Notes: generated from the letters alone by a model not told the origin. Positions 1-11,283 are shown, counted from the first letter of the stretch. The stretch: DNA of 64,000 bases from Pomphorhynchus laevis (GCA_012934845.2 WNNJ02002553.1:186001-250000); one strand, 5' to 3'. Numbers and translations: made by a program.

Positions 1-164
1 GATGCAAGAAATACATTTACTTCACTAAAATGATTAAAGAAATATGTGTCTTATCTCGAAGAGTCTCTTGCTCAAAAAGTCACACTTCAACCAAATATAT
101 TATTCTTCAAATACTGCTCTATGAAAAGCCGAACTAAGAATAAGAGTTTTTCGTTGCGCATTAG
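1..164. other. No feature seen
   Basis: AT-rich sequence downstream of the 3' tail of the first L2-like element. No reading frame or repeat is recognisable. Confidence 0.5.
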
Positions 165-600
165 AGGAAATAATAATAAATAATAATACAATAATTTATT
201 TAAAGTGGCAAATGCGTGCAAAATGCACGCTTACATGACCACTAACAAACAAAAAAAGAACATCAAAAGTCACAGATAATTAGTTAATTGCTGAAATGGA
301 AATGGATTTGGCGTTTGAAGCACGGCATATATGTTGATTGGCGGATTGAATAGGCAGTTGATTTCACGAGAGAGGAGCAGCCACAACGAAGGAGCGGAAG
401 CCAAAAGAGGTAGAGTAGTTTGGGACATGTAAAAGAAGGGAATTACGGGAACGCAGAGCACAATACACAGTACGAGAATTGTCGAGAAAAGGAAGGTTGA
501 GAAATGAAGGGGTATGAGAAGTTATAAGGCGAAAAGCAATGATAAGAAGACGAATTTGAAAACGACAATAACTGGTAGGCCAATCAAGAGAAACAAGATA

Positions 601-3183
601 TTAGGATGTATGATCGAAACTACAAAGACGGAGGAGAACTCGGACGGCAGCGCTGATGATGTGTTGTAAAGGAAGAAGAGTGGATTTAGGTGAGTTGGAA
701 AAAAGAATAAGACAGTAATCAAGTCTTGAGAAAAGAAGAGAAGATATGAGAGTCATACAAGAAGGGAAATCGATCAATCTACGAACTTGACGGAGATTGC
801 GGAGTATCAAGGTATATGAGCGTACTTTATCACTAACGAAAGGTTTAAGTGAAAGTCGGTTGTCGAAATGAAAGCCTAGGAAAACGAGATTATCAACGAT
901 TGGAAGAATTGTAGAATTTAATGATACGGAGGGAGGTTCGAAGCCGAGGCGTCGAGGTAGGATCCACATAATTTTGGATTTATCAGGATTCAGAGAAAGG
1001 CGAAGGGAAGAAAGATGATTGGAAATTGAGACAAGACAGCCCGAAGCGGAAACACTAAGATCGTGAATACGATAAACAGGTGCATGAGCATAGATGAGAA
1101 TGTCATCAGCATATTGCATAACATGGAAGTTAAATTTATGAGAAATCGACGACAAGTCAACGAGAAGAAGAGAAAAAAGCATAGGGCCTAATACGGAATC
1201 TTGTGGAACACCGGTCGGGATGGATGAAGGATGGGAGAGAGAAGAGTTAGAATAGACGCGAAATGTACGGTTTGACAGATATGAAGAAAACCATGATACA
1301 GTGGGTAAAGAGAAGCCATAATCATGACGAAGGCGATGGAGAAGAATCGAGTGATCGACGATGTCAAAAGCAGACGATAGATCAAGAGAAACTATGACAC
1401 TACATAATTTATGATCGCGCGAGATGAGTAAGTCATTATAAACTTTAAGACAAGCAATTTCAGTAGAGTGATTAGAGCGAAAAGCAACTTGGAAGGGAGG
1501 AAACAAGTTAGAGGAAAAGAGATATGTATTAACTTGCTTGAGAACGAGACGCTCAAGGAGTTTAGAGAGGGTTGGGAGAAGTGAGATTGGACGGTACGAA
1601 GATGGTAGTGAGGAGTCGAGAGATTGCTTTTTGATTTGAGGACGAACAGTGGCGCATTTCCAGATGGAAGGAAATGTACGGCTACGGATGGACGAGTTGA
1701 ACAATGTGGTTAGGAAGGGTGATATAGAGGAGCAGATATTTTTAAGCAAGTGAGTTGGAATTGGGTCAGAAGGAGAGGTTTTATTAGGTAATGACAGCAG
1801 AACCGAAGAAACTTCATCAGACGAAACGGGAAGAAGGTGGAATAGTTCTGGGAGGGAAGTATCTAAAGAGAAGAGTGGGTACAAGGGGGCTACGGGTAGT
1901 AGGGAAAGTAAATTAGATAGCTTAGTTTGTAGATAATAAGAAAATTCATCAGGATTTATATTACAAGAAGTATATGATCGTGAAAGAATTGAGTTTAAGA
2001 TTTTCCAATGAGATTTAGAGTTGGAAGATGACTCGAGTTGATTTCGCCAAAAGATAGTACGTTTAGTACGTATAAGAATAAGATGTGAACGGCGTAGAGA
2101 AAAGTAGGAATCACAGAGATTTGGAGGGAGTGAGTTGGGAGAACGTTTAAGAAAACGATTATACACACGAAAAGAGTGACGGAGTCGACGCTTAGAAAGA
2201 CTACAGTCAGAATTGAACCAGGGAGCATGGCGCAAGCGCTGAGAGCGTCGGAGTCGACTAGGCAGAAGTTTATTGATAATAGACATAAGTTCAGAATCAA
2301 ACAGAATGCAGAGATCATCGGGAGAGATATAGTTAAGAGGAAGTGAAAAGAGTGAAGAATTGAGTAAGGCTGTGCAGAGAATAGGGATATCGAGAAGTTT
2401 CCAGGGTCGACTTGGTGTGGATATTGGTGGAGGCGGAGACGGAGGATGGGGACGAGTAAGAGTAAGAGTGACAAGGAAATGATCGGACAAACCGGGATCA
2501 GTAATTGACAAGGAAGTATAGTCATTGAAGCAGATAGGGACAGCGATGATGTCGAGAGCACCGCCGAGAATATGAGTTGGGCTTGTTGAAAGTAATTTAT
2601 AGTTAAAATCAGAAAAAAGATTAGTTAAAGTGATAGAGTCAGGGTCAGCCGGGCGATCGAGACGAATGTTAAAGTCCCCGAGAACAAAAGAAGGAGTATA
2701 AGACAAGGAACAGTGAGACATAAGATCTGCAAGTTCGGTAAAGAAGATACGTGAGGGGGCAACTGAACCTGGACGGTATATAACCTTAAGTTCCAGAGGG
2801 AAAGGAGTTGATAATCTGTATATGAGTAATTCGAACGAGGTGTAACGGATGTTAACGTTAATTTTACGTAAAGACATTGGGTTACGAGCAATGACAACTA
2901 TACCGCTATGGTTAAAATCAGTAGATGTATGAGAGGCAATTGGACGAGCTGATTCAACTAAAGAACAACCAGAGCGACATAGACGACGAATAGCAAGATT
3001 GTCGGAGTCACAATGCCAGGATTCGGTAATGCAGAGAATATCGATAGATAATTGATCGAAGATATCAAGGAGCATATCAGCTTTATGAAGAATGGAGCGA
3101 GTGTTGAATAGACTAAGACGAAAAGTATGCTTAGGAGCGAGATCGAAGAGCGAAGAAGACAAGGGGTAGAGATGGGACGCCAT
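601..3183 (-). CDS. LINE ORF2: AP endonuclease plus reverse transcriptase (family A, copy 1)
   Basis: This 860-residue frame encodes the retrotransposition enzyme. The endonuclease occupies roughly residues 20-240: NTRS near 27, CITESW near 50, LGDFNIRLD near 167-175, SDH near 235. The reverse transcriptase lies at about 490-800: SSYRPISLLPTLSK, then SLDLSSAFD (motif A), GVPQDSVLGP near 655-663, and MQYADDILIY near 690 (catalytic YADD intact). In LINE reverse transcriptases the B box is normally PQG; here the Gly is Asp, which probably impairs the enzyme. The frame stops at codon S-TAA where copy 3 (plus strand, near 12202) reads S-TAC. The last ~110 residues of the family protein continue in the same sequence at 598-270. 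The start overlaps the ORF1 tail in another frame. Confidence 0.85.
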   Translation of the reverse strand: MASHLYPLSSSLFDLAPKHTFRLSLFNTRSILHKADMLLDIFDQLSIDILCITESWHCDSDNLAIRRLCRSGCSLVESARPIASHTSTDFNHSGIVVIARNPMSLRKINVNIRYTSFELLIYRLSTPFPLELKVIYRPGSVAPSRIFFTELADLMSHCSLSYTPSFVLGDFNIRLDRPADPDSITLTNLFSDFNYKLLSTSPTHILGGALDIIAVPICFNDYTSLSITDPGLSDHFLVTLTLTRPHPPSPPPPISTPSRPWKLLDIPILCTALLNSSLFSLPLNYISPDDLCILFDSELMSIINKLLPSRLRRSQRLRHAPWFNSDCSLSKRRLRHSFRVYNRFLKRSPNSLPPNLCDSYFSLRRSHLILIRTKRTIFWRNQLESSSNSKSHWKILNSILSRSYTSCNINPDEFSYYLQTKLSNLLSLLPVAPLYPLFSLDTSLPELFHLLPVSSDEVSSVLLSLPNKTSPSDPIPTHLLKNICSSISPFLTTLFNSSIRSRTFPSIWKCATVRPQIKKQSLDSSLPSSYRPISLLPTLSKLLERLVLKQVNTYLFSSNLFPPFQVAFRSNHSTEIACLKVYNDLLISRDHKLCSVIVSLDLSSAFDIVDHSILLHRLRHDYGFSLPTVSWFSSYLSNRTFRVYSNSSLSHPSSIPTGVPQDSVLGPMLFSLLLVDLSSISHKFNFHVMQYADDILIYAHAPVYRIHDLSVSASGCLVSISNHLSSLRLSLNPDKSKIMWILPRRLGFEPPSVSLNSTILPIVDNLVFLGFHFDNRLSLKPFVSDKVRSYTLILRNLRQVRRLIDFPSCMTLISSLLFSRLDYCLILFSNSPKSTLLPLQHIISAAVRVLLRLCSFDHTS

Positions 3184-4549
3184 CGAATTTTTGGCCTTGT
3201 GTGTACAACGTGAAAATTTCTATTGATTTGACGTATAGATAAGGATGACTCGCCGTTTGTTTCACGTCGATGTTTCTCAATGCGAGCTAAATTGAGCTGG
3301 GCAATATCAGAAGGGGAGCGGTCAGGAAAGATACGACTAGTAGACGAAGTGGTAAGAAGTTTAAAACGTTGGGAAAGTACCAAGGATGCATGTGAACTAT
3401 GTCGGAAAACAATTTTTAGGAGTGGAGGACTGAGATGATTGGATTTAGTGGATTTGTTTAAACGGATCAAAGATACAGGAGCGATATTATTGAAGAGGGA
3501 TGGATTATTATCAGGAAGAATGGTTGCTAGGATAGACCTGAAAGCAGATACATCATCATCGAGGCGGCATTGATGAGAAGCAGATTCGGAAACCTTTAAA
3601 TTAGATATGATAATGCATCGATCGCGCGAAGGAAAACGATTACGTAGTGGTGGACGGAAAGACCTGGTAGCAGTAGAGGCAGAAGAGCAGATAAACGTGG
3701 GAATGACAGGGGTGCTAAGTGAAGATTTAAGATAGTTTGGAGCATGTGTGACAGGAGTGGAGTGTTGAATCGGTTGATCGGAGATGTTACTGGAGATGAT
3801 TTTGACGGAAGGATGTAAATTATTGATAGGTGATACGGTTGGAGCATGTGTGACAGAAGTGGATTGTTGAATAGGTTGAACGGAGATGTTACTGGAGATA
3901 ATTTTGACAGAATGATGTAAATTATTGAGAAGTGATACGGTAGTAAATTATTGAGAAGTGATACGGTAGAGGTAGAGTAAGGAGTACGTGAAGAGAAGAA
4001 AGAAGTATGAGATGTATTTAGATGTGGGGATGAATAGGAAAAATGAGGTACGAGATGAAGGCCTTTACTGTTTGCATTGTTAGGAAGATGAAGATTATGG
4101 GAAGTTTTATCCGTAGTTAAAGGAGGAGTGTGTGTGAGAGAAGTTTCAAGAACGGGTTTCATAGATTACGAAGGAGTTAGTAAGCAAACGGATGACGACG
4201 ATAGATTGGAAGATATGTTGTCGTTTGTTGATGTTCCATGTATAACAGCGGTCTAAGTCGACTGAAAGATATCAAGTTTATTTATTAAGCACAAATCTGT
4301 TTTGTTAGCGTTCAGAACGTCTCCACCGTTTGAGTGGTCATTCTTCATTAGCTTACCTACGAGGGCAGCACAACAGAAGCCGCAGAGAAAATTCCGATTT
4401 GAAACGTTGTCCTCGTCAGTGAAAGGAATGGCAACGTGAGTCCAAACATTGCAGTTCTTGTTGTCGCATCCAATTTGCTTTTCGATGTAAGCTTCCTTGA
4501 CGGACTTGAGTTGCTGGCCGACATTTTTAGTTAGCTTTCTCTTTGCCAT
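3183..4549 (-). pseudogene. LINE ORF1 protein, family A copy 1, split
   Basis: The N-terminal part (4549-4253, 98 residues) has a zinc-binding pattern, CDNKNC...FLCGFC, like the one in the ORF1 proteins of families F and G. A stop follows at 4253-4255. Downstream, 4162-3596 is an open Ser/Thr/Pro-rich frame. Then a segment around 3630-3190 carries ISNLKVSES...RLDDDVSAFRSIL and ends IRWRP. The RLDDD and R.RP signatures recur in the ORF1 proteins of families C and D (RLDDD at ~13516; VRW/VRC near their ends), where they belong to an RNA-recognition-like core. ORF1 products bind the LINE RNA. At least one stop and one frame change separate the parts. Confidence 0.65.
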
Positions 4550-4629
4550 AATAAAATGTTAATTAGTTAGTTATAATCAAGAATGTTTAAACTCCGTTAG
4601 TCTGCAAGTCGTTAGTTGTAAGTAGCGAG

Positions 4630-4722
4630 CGGATGTCGTCGATGGTTGTCGATGGTTGTCGATAATTGTCAAGCGGATGGTTGTCGTTAGTTGTCGTCGA
4701 AGGTTGTCGTTGGTTGTCTGGA
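4630..4722. repeat. Short tandem repeat in the family A 5' leader
   Basis: Imperfect repeats of GTCG-ATGGTT / GTCGTTAGTT units lie between the ORF1 start of copy 1 and its presumed 5' end. Repeated leaders are common in LINE promoters. Only one copy of the leader is present in the window, so a regulatory role is inference. Confidence 0.6.
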
Positions 4723-4857
4723 ACTGAAATCTGGAACTGAAATTGTATGTTTATTAGAAACCGAAAATTTTTTAAGGTTGAAAAGTAGTTATCGATGAAA
4801 ATATTATTGGAAACATTTGCTGAAACGTTCTTTCCTACTTTAAATGATAGTATATTG

Positions 4858-5983
4858 ATTCTTATACGTACTAAACGTACTATCTTTTGGCGAAATCAAC
4901 TCGAGTCATCTTCCAACTCTAAATCTTATTGGAAAATCTTAAACTCAATTCTTTCACGATCATCTACTTCTTGTAATATAAATCCTGATGAATTTTCTTC
5001 TTATCTACAAACTAAGCTATCTAATTTACTTTCCCTACTACCCGTAGCCCCCTTGTACCCACTCTTCTCTTTAGATACTTCCCTCCCAGAACTATTCCAC
5101 CTTCTTCCCGTTTCGTCTGATGAAGTTTCTTCGGTTCTGCTGTCATTACCTAATAAAACCTCTCCTTCTGACCCAATTCCAACTCACTTGCTTAAAAATA
5201 TCTGCTCCTCTATATCACCCTTCCTAACCACATTGTTCAACTAGTCCATCCGTAGCCGTACACTTCCTTCCATCTGGAAATGCGCCACTGTTCGTCCTCA
5301 AATCAAAAAGCAATCTCTCGACTCCTCACTACCATCTTCGTACCGTCCAATCTCACTTCTCCCAACCCTCTCTAAACTCCTTGAGCGTCTCGTTCTCAAG
5401 CAAGTTAATACATATCTCTTTTCCTCTAACTTGTTTCCTCCCTTCCAAGTTGCTTTTCGCTCTAATCACTCTACTGAAATTGCTTGTCTTAAAGTTTATA
5501 ATGACTTACTCATCTCGCGCGATCATAAATTATGTAGTGTCATAGTTTCTCTTGATCTATCGTCTGCTTTTGACATCGTCGATCACTCGATTCTTCTCCA
5601 TCGCCTTCGTCATGATTATGGCTTCTCTTTACCCACTGTATCATGGTTTTCTTCATATCTGTCAAACCGTACATTTCGCGTCTATTCTAACTCTTCTCTC
5701 TCCCATCCTTCATCCATCCCGACCGGTGTTCCACAAGATTCCGTATTAGGCCCTATGCTTTTTTCTCTTCTTCTCGTTGACTTGTCGTCGATTTCTCATA
5801 AATTTAACTTCCATGTTATGCAATATGCTGATGACATTCTCATCTATGCTCATGCACCTGTTTATCGTATTCACGATCTTAGTGTTTCCGCTTCGGGCTG
5901 TCTTGTCTCAATTTCCAATCATCTTTCTTCCCTTCGCCTTTCTCTGAATCCTGATAAATCCAAAATTATGTGGATCCTACCTC
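4858..5983 (+). pseudogene. Inverted duplicate of an internal ORF2 segment of family A copy 1
   Basis: These 1126 bp match 954-2079 on the opposite strand over exactly the same length. The encoded protein shows only about five differences, all in the first ~420 bp, one of which is a stop (TAG near 5242). It runs from LIRTKRTIFW through PQDSVLGP and YADD to MWILP. It shares copy 1's private PQD and LLVDLSS residues, where copy 3 has PQG and LLGDLSS. Both ends are abrupt: there is no LINE 3' UTR or tail, so this is not a separate retrotransposition product but an inverted duplication. Confidence 0.85.
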
Positions 5984-6002
5984 AAAGATATAAAATGTTA
6001 CC

Positions 6003-6604
6003 CTTAAAAAAGATTTATTTTTACGTAGCAAATGCGTGCCGGAGCACGCTTACATGACCACACAAAAAATCTAATCATGTGTCGAGAAGAAGGGAACGGA
6101 GGCGGTATTTCAATGTGATAAAAGAGGGAGAGCGGCGGACGTCAAGAGTATCTGATTTCAGGCGAGGGGCGGCGATGTGGAAGGATCGCAAACCGTAGTT
6201 GTTGGAGTAATTGGGAACGATGGAATGACGGTAACGCAGCGATAGAGAAGTGGGGCGATTGTCGTCTAAGATAGGGAGATTGATGAACGATGGAAAGCCG
6301 CCAGCGATGAGACGAAATGTTACGAGGAGGCGGATTTGGAAACGGATGTAGATGGTGGGCCAGAAGAGTTGGAAAATATATGTGGATGTGTGGTCGCGGC
6401 AACGAAGACGTAGGAGTAATCGAACGGCGTAGTAGATGATGTGCTTTGGGGGTAGGATGATGGATTTCGAAGAATTGACGAAAAGGCTGAGGCAGTAATC
6501 AATTTTAGTAAAAGGAACTATGAAAGAAGAGACGTACAAGAACGGAAGTCGATAAGGTGGCGAATATGGCGTATGTCACGGAGAATTAAGTTAGACTACG
6601 GACC
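6003..6604 (-). mobile_element. L2-like LINE, family B, 5'-truncated 3' end
   Basis: On the minus strand the sequence encodes the C-terminal part of a family B reverse transcriptase (PFTKIDYCLSLFVNSSKSIILPPKHII..., frame 6539-6075). It ends with the hairpin GCGTGC-TCCG-GCACGC, ATTTGCTACGT and AAAATAAATCTT near 6003-6050. It resembles the copies at 24349 and 57812 but has several frame breaks. Truncation at 6604 falls inside the RT C-terminal domain, the usual outcome of incomplete reverse transcription. Confidence 0.75.
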
Positions 6605-6744
6605 TTGAGTATGATGAATTAGACATTTAACGCATACGAATACACTTTTTCATTTGAAACGAACAACGAAGATCCAAATTCAAATCTTTCCGTACGTTCC
6701 CCGTAATCTTAACTCAATTTGATTATTACAGAAATATGATTATA

Positions 6745-7250
6745 AACTAACGTTTGTCCAGTGTTTAAAAAAGGCGACAGGTCTTGTGTAGATATCTACA
6801 GACCAATAAGCTTAACTTGCATGTGTTGTAAAGTGTTGGAACGATTAATATTTATCCATATGAATCGTCATATTTCAAATAATAATATATTACATCCGGC
6901 CCAGCATGGATTTTCCGAACGTCGAAATGCTCAAATCTTTTGATTGCTAGGCATAATTGGACAAAATCATTTAATATGGGTTTCGATACTGACGTCGTAT
7001 TTGTCGATTTTCTCGAGCATTTGATACTGTAGATCATCGTGTTCTTATAGAAAAACTTAGACAATATAGTTTTAATTCAGTAATTGACAATTGAATTATT
7101 GTGTATTTGAGAGGAAGAAGTGTTGCAGTCCGTGTCAATGGAATCCTATATAATTGGGTTTGTATATATACCGGCGTTCCACAAGGATCCATTCTTGAAC
7201 CCGTACTGTTCAATCTTTACATTAATGAATTTCCGTTTCTGCTTCAGTGA
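6745..7250 (+). pseudogene. CR1-like reverse transcriptase fragment
   Basis: Plus-strand frames read VFKKGDRSCVDIYRPISL..., then AQHGF, VFVDFSRAFDTVDHRV and TGVPQGSILEPVLFNLYIN in changing frames. These are RT boxes 1, 2, A and B of a CR1/Jockey-like LINE, so the fragment carries several frameshifts. It abuts family G on the opposite strand near 7260, and both carry the same RT region, so they are separate insertions. Confidence 0.7.
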
Positions 7251-8945
7251 AAGTCGTGAGATATCATTAAATTATTAGTTGTGGAATGACCCTCGAGAAA
7301 GCGGTGTTGAGTATTGGAAAGTATATTCTTAGCTTCAAGGTGTGCAATTAAGTGCTTAAGGAGCAGCCGTTCAACTATTCGACAACACACACGTAAGACT
7401 TATCGGCTTATGGTTTTTAGGATCTGTGTGATCATTCTTTTTGAATACTGGAGTAGTTATCGAGCCTTATTAGTCATCAGATACCTGTCCCAGTGTGGCG
7501 GAGGACAAGAATATGTTGTAGAGTGGAATGTAGATGCTATCAGCAATATAATGTAAAAATGTTGACGGTAAATTTTCAGGACCAGAACATGCCGACTATT
7601 TTAAACACATTAGTTTATGTTGAATTAATAGAGCACTTAGCGAACTAGGAAAATACCTAGACTATATGATACAATAACTAGCCAGGTCATTCGATGGTCT
7701 TGATGACGCCTTTGAAAGGGTAGAAAATTGTCGTGCGAATTCGTTTGCTATTTCTCGTTCATTAGACAAGGACAGACCGTCACGATTTTTGATCGAGAAA
7801 GTTTTTTGAAAACTGTTTTGACGTTTAGTAATGTAATTAAATAATTCTCGTGGATTTGAACAATAATTATCAGTGATAGCCTTTTCGAAACCTGCCTTGC
7901 TACGTCTTTTGTACCATAATGCTTTTTTGCGGATACATTTATAATCGTCAAAACTCGCATTTCCGGCTTTATAAGATTTGAATTTTTTTTGACGTGCAGA
8001 TATCGCTTTCTTAATATCATAGTCAAACCATATAGGACAGTGGTTAGTTTTTCTAAAACAACAGGTATGAGAGAATCTATTTAGAATGCCACAAAGCGTG
8101 TTCCTGAAATATATATTCAGGCCTGTTCCACTTCAACAGTGAATGCGTCCGGCCAAGAACACCAAACTAAGCATTACCTGGCACTATATATGTCAGTTCT
8201 GAAATGATTTATCCGCCTAACTGAAGATTTACTTAGATGGCAATTGGTGTTAATATTTATCAACAGAATAACGTGATTAGAAAGACCAATGGGATCCAAA
8301 TGTTCAATAAATTCAACAAACGCTTCTGACGTTGTCAGAACTAAATCAACAAGCGAGTTCGAAGAAGAACCAAGTCTAGTAAATTCACTGACGTGTTAAG
8401 ATAAACAAAGTTCATTCATTGCATCAAGCAAAGCAACTGAGCCCGGATCAGTACCAGCGGTGCATGTGTATGTAACCCAGTTTACGGACGGCATATTAAA
8501 ATCACCAAGAATTAAAATATTAGGAGCTAAACTGAGACGATCGAACACATTTATAATGGAGTTTGTAGATGAACAAGGACTGCGGTATACAACAACGATG
8601 TTTAGTAAGAAAGGGATATTTATTTCCACCCATACAACTCTTTTAATTCGTCGGAATCCTCAATATTTAATATTAGCCAGGAGTGTAGATCATCTCGTAA
8701 ATATAGTAAAACACCCCCACCTAAGCGAGTAGTCCTATCACTTCTAGATAAGACATAACCGTCCATCGCAATTTAATTGGAAGATATTTGAGGTTTTAAC
8801 CAAGATTCGGTAAAGACCATTATAACGGGATGTTTTTGTTGAAGCAAATGACGAATTTCATCGATCTTATTTATTATACTACGTAAAATAGAATACATTA
8901 CTTTAACACTACTACATCGCATTAAAGGATTGGAAACCTTTAATG

Positions 8946-8981
8946 TTGTTGTAACGGTTTTTAACAAAACCGTTACAACAA
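8946..8981. repeat. Perfect inverted repeat, 16-bp arms, 4-nt loop
   Basis: TTGTTGTAACGGTTTT, loop TAAC, then the exact reverse complement. It lies within the decayed endonuclease/ORF1 junction of family G. Confidence 0.9.
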
Positions 8982-9682
8982 TATTAGCGTATGTGAAAGA
9001 ACCATTAGTACTACCTGACTGGACGAACACGGATGCATTAATCATACCGGCGCTACATCGCGGAGGGCATCCTGTTGGAGGGAGGTATGCAGTTTGAGCC
9101 AACGAATGTACAGACGCCTCCGCACAACTTGAAAATTTTTGATCATTAAACCGTGTTCACCTGCAGACAATCGTTTTGATAATTCTGTCTTAGCGGCAGA
9201 TAAACGAATACGATCACCCCAATTCAAATCTTTCAAAATGCGAATATCAAAACCTTTTAAATGGAAAGAATGACGAAAAATGATGTCGACAGTATAGTCG
9301 AATTCAGAACGACCTTAAGCAACCGAGGACGATCATTATCCTTAAGTAATCGGCATAATCTGAATGCCGCGCGAAATTGTAAATCATTCAGACATGTGTG
9401 TGACAATCATGGAGAACAACAGATATAATTGAACGAACATATGTCAGGTCGTCATCAAGTCTGCAATGGTTATTAAGTGCTAAAGATTCCCTGGCATTTC
9501 TGATTATAATACATTTATGCCTGTCTCCATATTTCAAAGACTGATCAGCCCTCACTTTTTGCATAACATTTCCCTGAGTAACAGAGCGACGATCGGTTTG
9601 ATTAGTCTGCTCTGTATGTTGCTCTGTAATATCTATAATTCGATCATTTGATTCCAAATAATTCTTTGCAGGACGATCCTCA

Positions 9683-10123
9683 TTATGATTTAATTTGTAG
9701 GGTTCCCAAGCTAGGTGCATGCATGCTAGCTGTATGATATAATGTTATCGAATGTTGTTGTAGCGGAACAGTAGTGTTTGACATCGAGTAGGTCGAATCC
9801 GAGTGGTGTGGCTGCGAGTTGTGAGCCATTTCAGAGCAGACAGCAAATACGTTCGGTTCATCGTTATCTACCCGGTTTTTATTACTTCCAGACTGTGATT
9901 TAGGGATGCTAGCCAAGGTAGCACGTTTGTGCAGGTTGCATTCAGCTGATACGCATACGGTAGAAACTTCGTCTACCGGTATAGATCCATTTAGAACTTG
10001 AGAACATTCGTCACACTGCAATGCATTTTCCAATTGCTTTAAGCGTTCAACCAACACATTGATTTGCTTCGCCGTACAAAATCCGCAATAAAATGATGGC
10101 CCGTCACCGGTATCATCACCCAA
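9683..10123 (-). pseudogene. LINE family G ORF1 N-terminal part
   Basis: A 146-residue frame beginning MGDDTGDG, with YCGFC at residues ~12-16 and CDECSQ near 38, separated by a short leucine-rich stretch (INVLVERLKQLENAL) that could form a coiled coil. The layout (zinc pattern, then coil) parallels the Cys regions of family A (FLCGFC) and family F (FLCGLC) ORF1. The remaining ORF1 is in other frames down to about 9042. Confidence 0.6.
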
Positions 10124-10260
10124 ATCACAAATTTATGTTATCGATATCCAAATTCGACAACCGCTAGTTGAGCATTCAACTTGTACACTCGAATTTATTG
10201 TTGTTATCGGCATCCCCTAAGTTTGCGTGCCACCTTTTGATACATTTTTCTTCTTGGCAC

Positions 10261-10591
10261 ATATCGTCAGGAGAAAGTTGTTGATATTTGTTTCGTAGTT
10301 CTCGTCTCGAATATTATCGTTTTGTTGTCATTGAACAGACTGTCAATATGTATATATTTGTGTGTTTAAGCTGTTAAAATTTTTGTTATCTAACAATACC
10401 CAGTGATCTGATCTTAAAGCTGGACGATCTGAAAGCTGAAAGATTGTTTAAGCTGTTAAATATTTGTTCTGATTCTAGTTAAATATTTTTGTTTCAAATT
10501 ATATGAATTATTAACGTCTGAAATATCTGAATCTTAAGATTCAGATATTTAGTTTATATTAAATATACTTTTTTAAATTTAAACAAAATAT
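10261..10591. other. AT-rich spacer with one perfect palindrome
   Basis: No coding potential is seen. The segment contains repeated AAGCTGTTAAA near 10370 and 10450. At 10521-10550 there is a perfect 30-bp palindrome with no loop: AAATATCTGAATCTT followed directly by its reverse complement. Confidence 0.6.
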
Positions 10592-11270
10592 AACTGATCT
10601 GATTTATTGGAATGATTTCTTGTGTAACAAGAAATCATTTGTTCGTTATCTAAAAGCTAATTTCCAAACGACTAAGTCTTCCGTGTCAGTAAATGCCTGG
10701 ATGTGAAATTGTCGAACACGTCAACGTATCCTTGCGACGGAAGTCGTTCACTTCAATGAACAAGTATCGTTTACATAACGTCTAGCATCTGAATTCTTTA
10801 TGAATACATCGAATCGCTTTGTATTTTTCATATTTGCTCAAAAGCTTAATTATACGAGAGCTTTAAAACCTCAACGAAAAATTTAGTGCAGAATGTTTAG
10901 ATCGGTTGATTTTAAAAACGTTTTTGTATTCCGAAATTTGTTACTAGTTCTCGACCCTTAGACATTTTCAGGAAGGATCTGGCCACATTTTGCATTAATG
11001 CGTTAAAATCATAAAGGCTGCTAAGAGACTGAAAATATTATGCATAATGCAAGCTGATTATAATGCAAGGTGGTTATAATGAAAGATTGTTATAATGCAA
11101 GAGGGTTATTATACAAGGTTGTTGTAATGCAAAGTGGTTATACTGATCCAAGTTGTCTTAATGAGGTATACATTTGAAATACTAGTTATTTTAGGTTTAA
11201 AAAGATACTATAGAATAATTTTGTATATTGGACTTACAGATAATTTACATTTAATTTACATGTTTCATAT
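10592..11270. repeat. Repeat X, copy 1
   Basis: About 690 bp nearly identical to 20368-21040. It begins AACTGATCTG, has a perfect hairpin at 10611-10639 (13-bp arms, loop GTA) and about seven imperfect copies of a 16-bp unit TATAATGCAAGGTGGT (11041-11165). It ends where both copies run into the RT of family E at GACTTATCGCAAG. No coding frame is seen and I recognise no family. Confidence 0.8.
11041..11165. repeat. 16-bp minisatellite within repeat X
   Basis: Successive units read TATAATGCAAGGTGGT, TATAATGAAAGATTGT, TATAATGCAAGAGGGT, TATTATACAAGGTTGT and TGTAATGCAAAGTGGT. The same array is in the second copy of X at about 20816-20937. Confidence 0.8.
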
Positions 11271-11283
11271 GACTTATCGCAAG
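11271..11283 (+). pseudogene. First bases of the family E RT, split from the rest by an L2-like insertion
   Basis: GACTTATCGCAAG continues at 12610 (CATTCGATAGAG); the uninterrupted form GACTTATCGCAAGCATTCGATAG is at 21048. It encodes DLSQAFDR, RT motif A. Confidence 0.8.

Larger units (their letters stand above)
165..4765 (-). mobile_element. L2-like LINE, family A, copy 1 (near full length, broken)
   Basis: This is an APE-type non-LTR retrotransposon of the CR1/L2 superfamily on the minus strand. In order it has a 5' leader with short GTCGATGGTT-type repeats (about 4630-4722), ORF1 (about 4549-3183), ORF2 (3183-601, continuing past a stop to 270), and a 3' UTR ending in a 7-bp hairpin, the block ATTTGCCACTTTAAATAAA and an (ATT)n-type tail at about 165-200. 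The order ORF1, endonuclease, reverse transcriptase and the phrase HSTEIACLKVYNDLL are typical of L2-like elements. It is not active as it stands: ORF1 is split, ORF2 has a nonsense codon at 598-600, and the RT box PQG reads PQD. The 5' limit is approximate; a similar leader (TGTATGTTTAT.AGAAAC) lies at the 5' end of family F. Confidence 0.85.
7265..10260 (-). mobile_element. CR1-like LINE (family G), 3'-truncated and decayed
   Basis: On the minus strand come ORF1 (10123-9042 in pieces), endonuclease pieces (9102-8773: IMVFTESWLKPQ; 8629-8396: VVVYRSPC...ILILGDFNMPSVNW), a linker, and the beginning of RT (about 7560-7270: SITTPVFKKNDHTDPKNHKPISLTC). The ORF1 N-terminus has a C-x2-C...C-x2-C zinc pattern (FYCGFC, CDECSQ), and its end carries WGDRIRLSAAKTELSKRLS...IKNFQVVRRR, as in the ORF1 proteins of families C and D. 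The element stops before RT motif A. Many stops and frame changes show that it is old. Confidence 0.7.

Noticed and set aside
1995-2561. Other-strand and other-frame open frames inside LINEs (e.g. 1188-1385, 1995-2561, 11788-12009, 24970-25221, 58762-59013)
   Set aside because: They recur wherever the corresponding LINE coding sequence is present and carry no domain of their own; they are shadows of ORF2.
4858-5983. Twin-priming (5' inversion) product of family A copy 1
   Set aside because: Twin priming inverts an adjacent, non-overlapping 5' segment. Here the inverted piece duplicates sequence already present in copy 1.
6745-7560. Plus fragment and minus family G as two halves of one inverted LINE
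   Set aside because: Both contain the same RT box (VFKK...PISLTC), so they cannot be one element.
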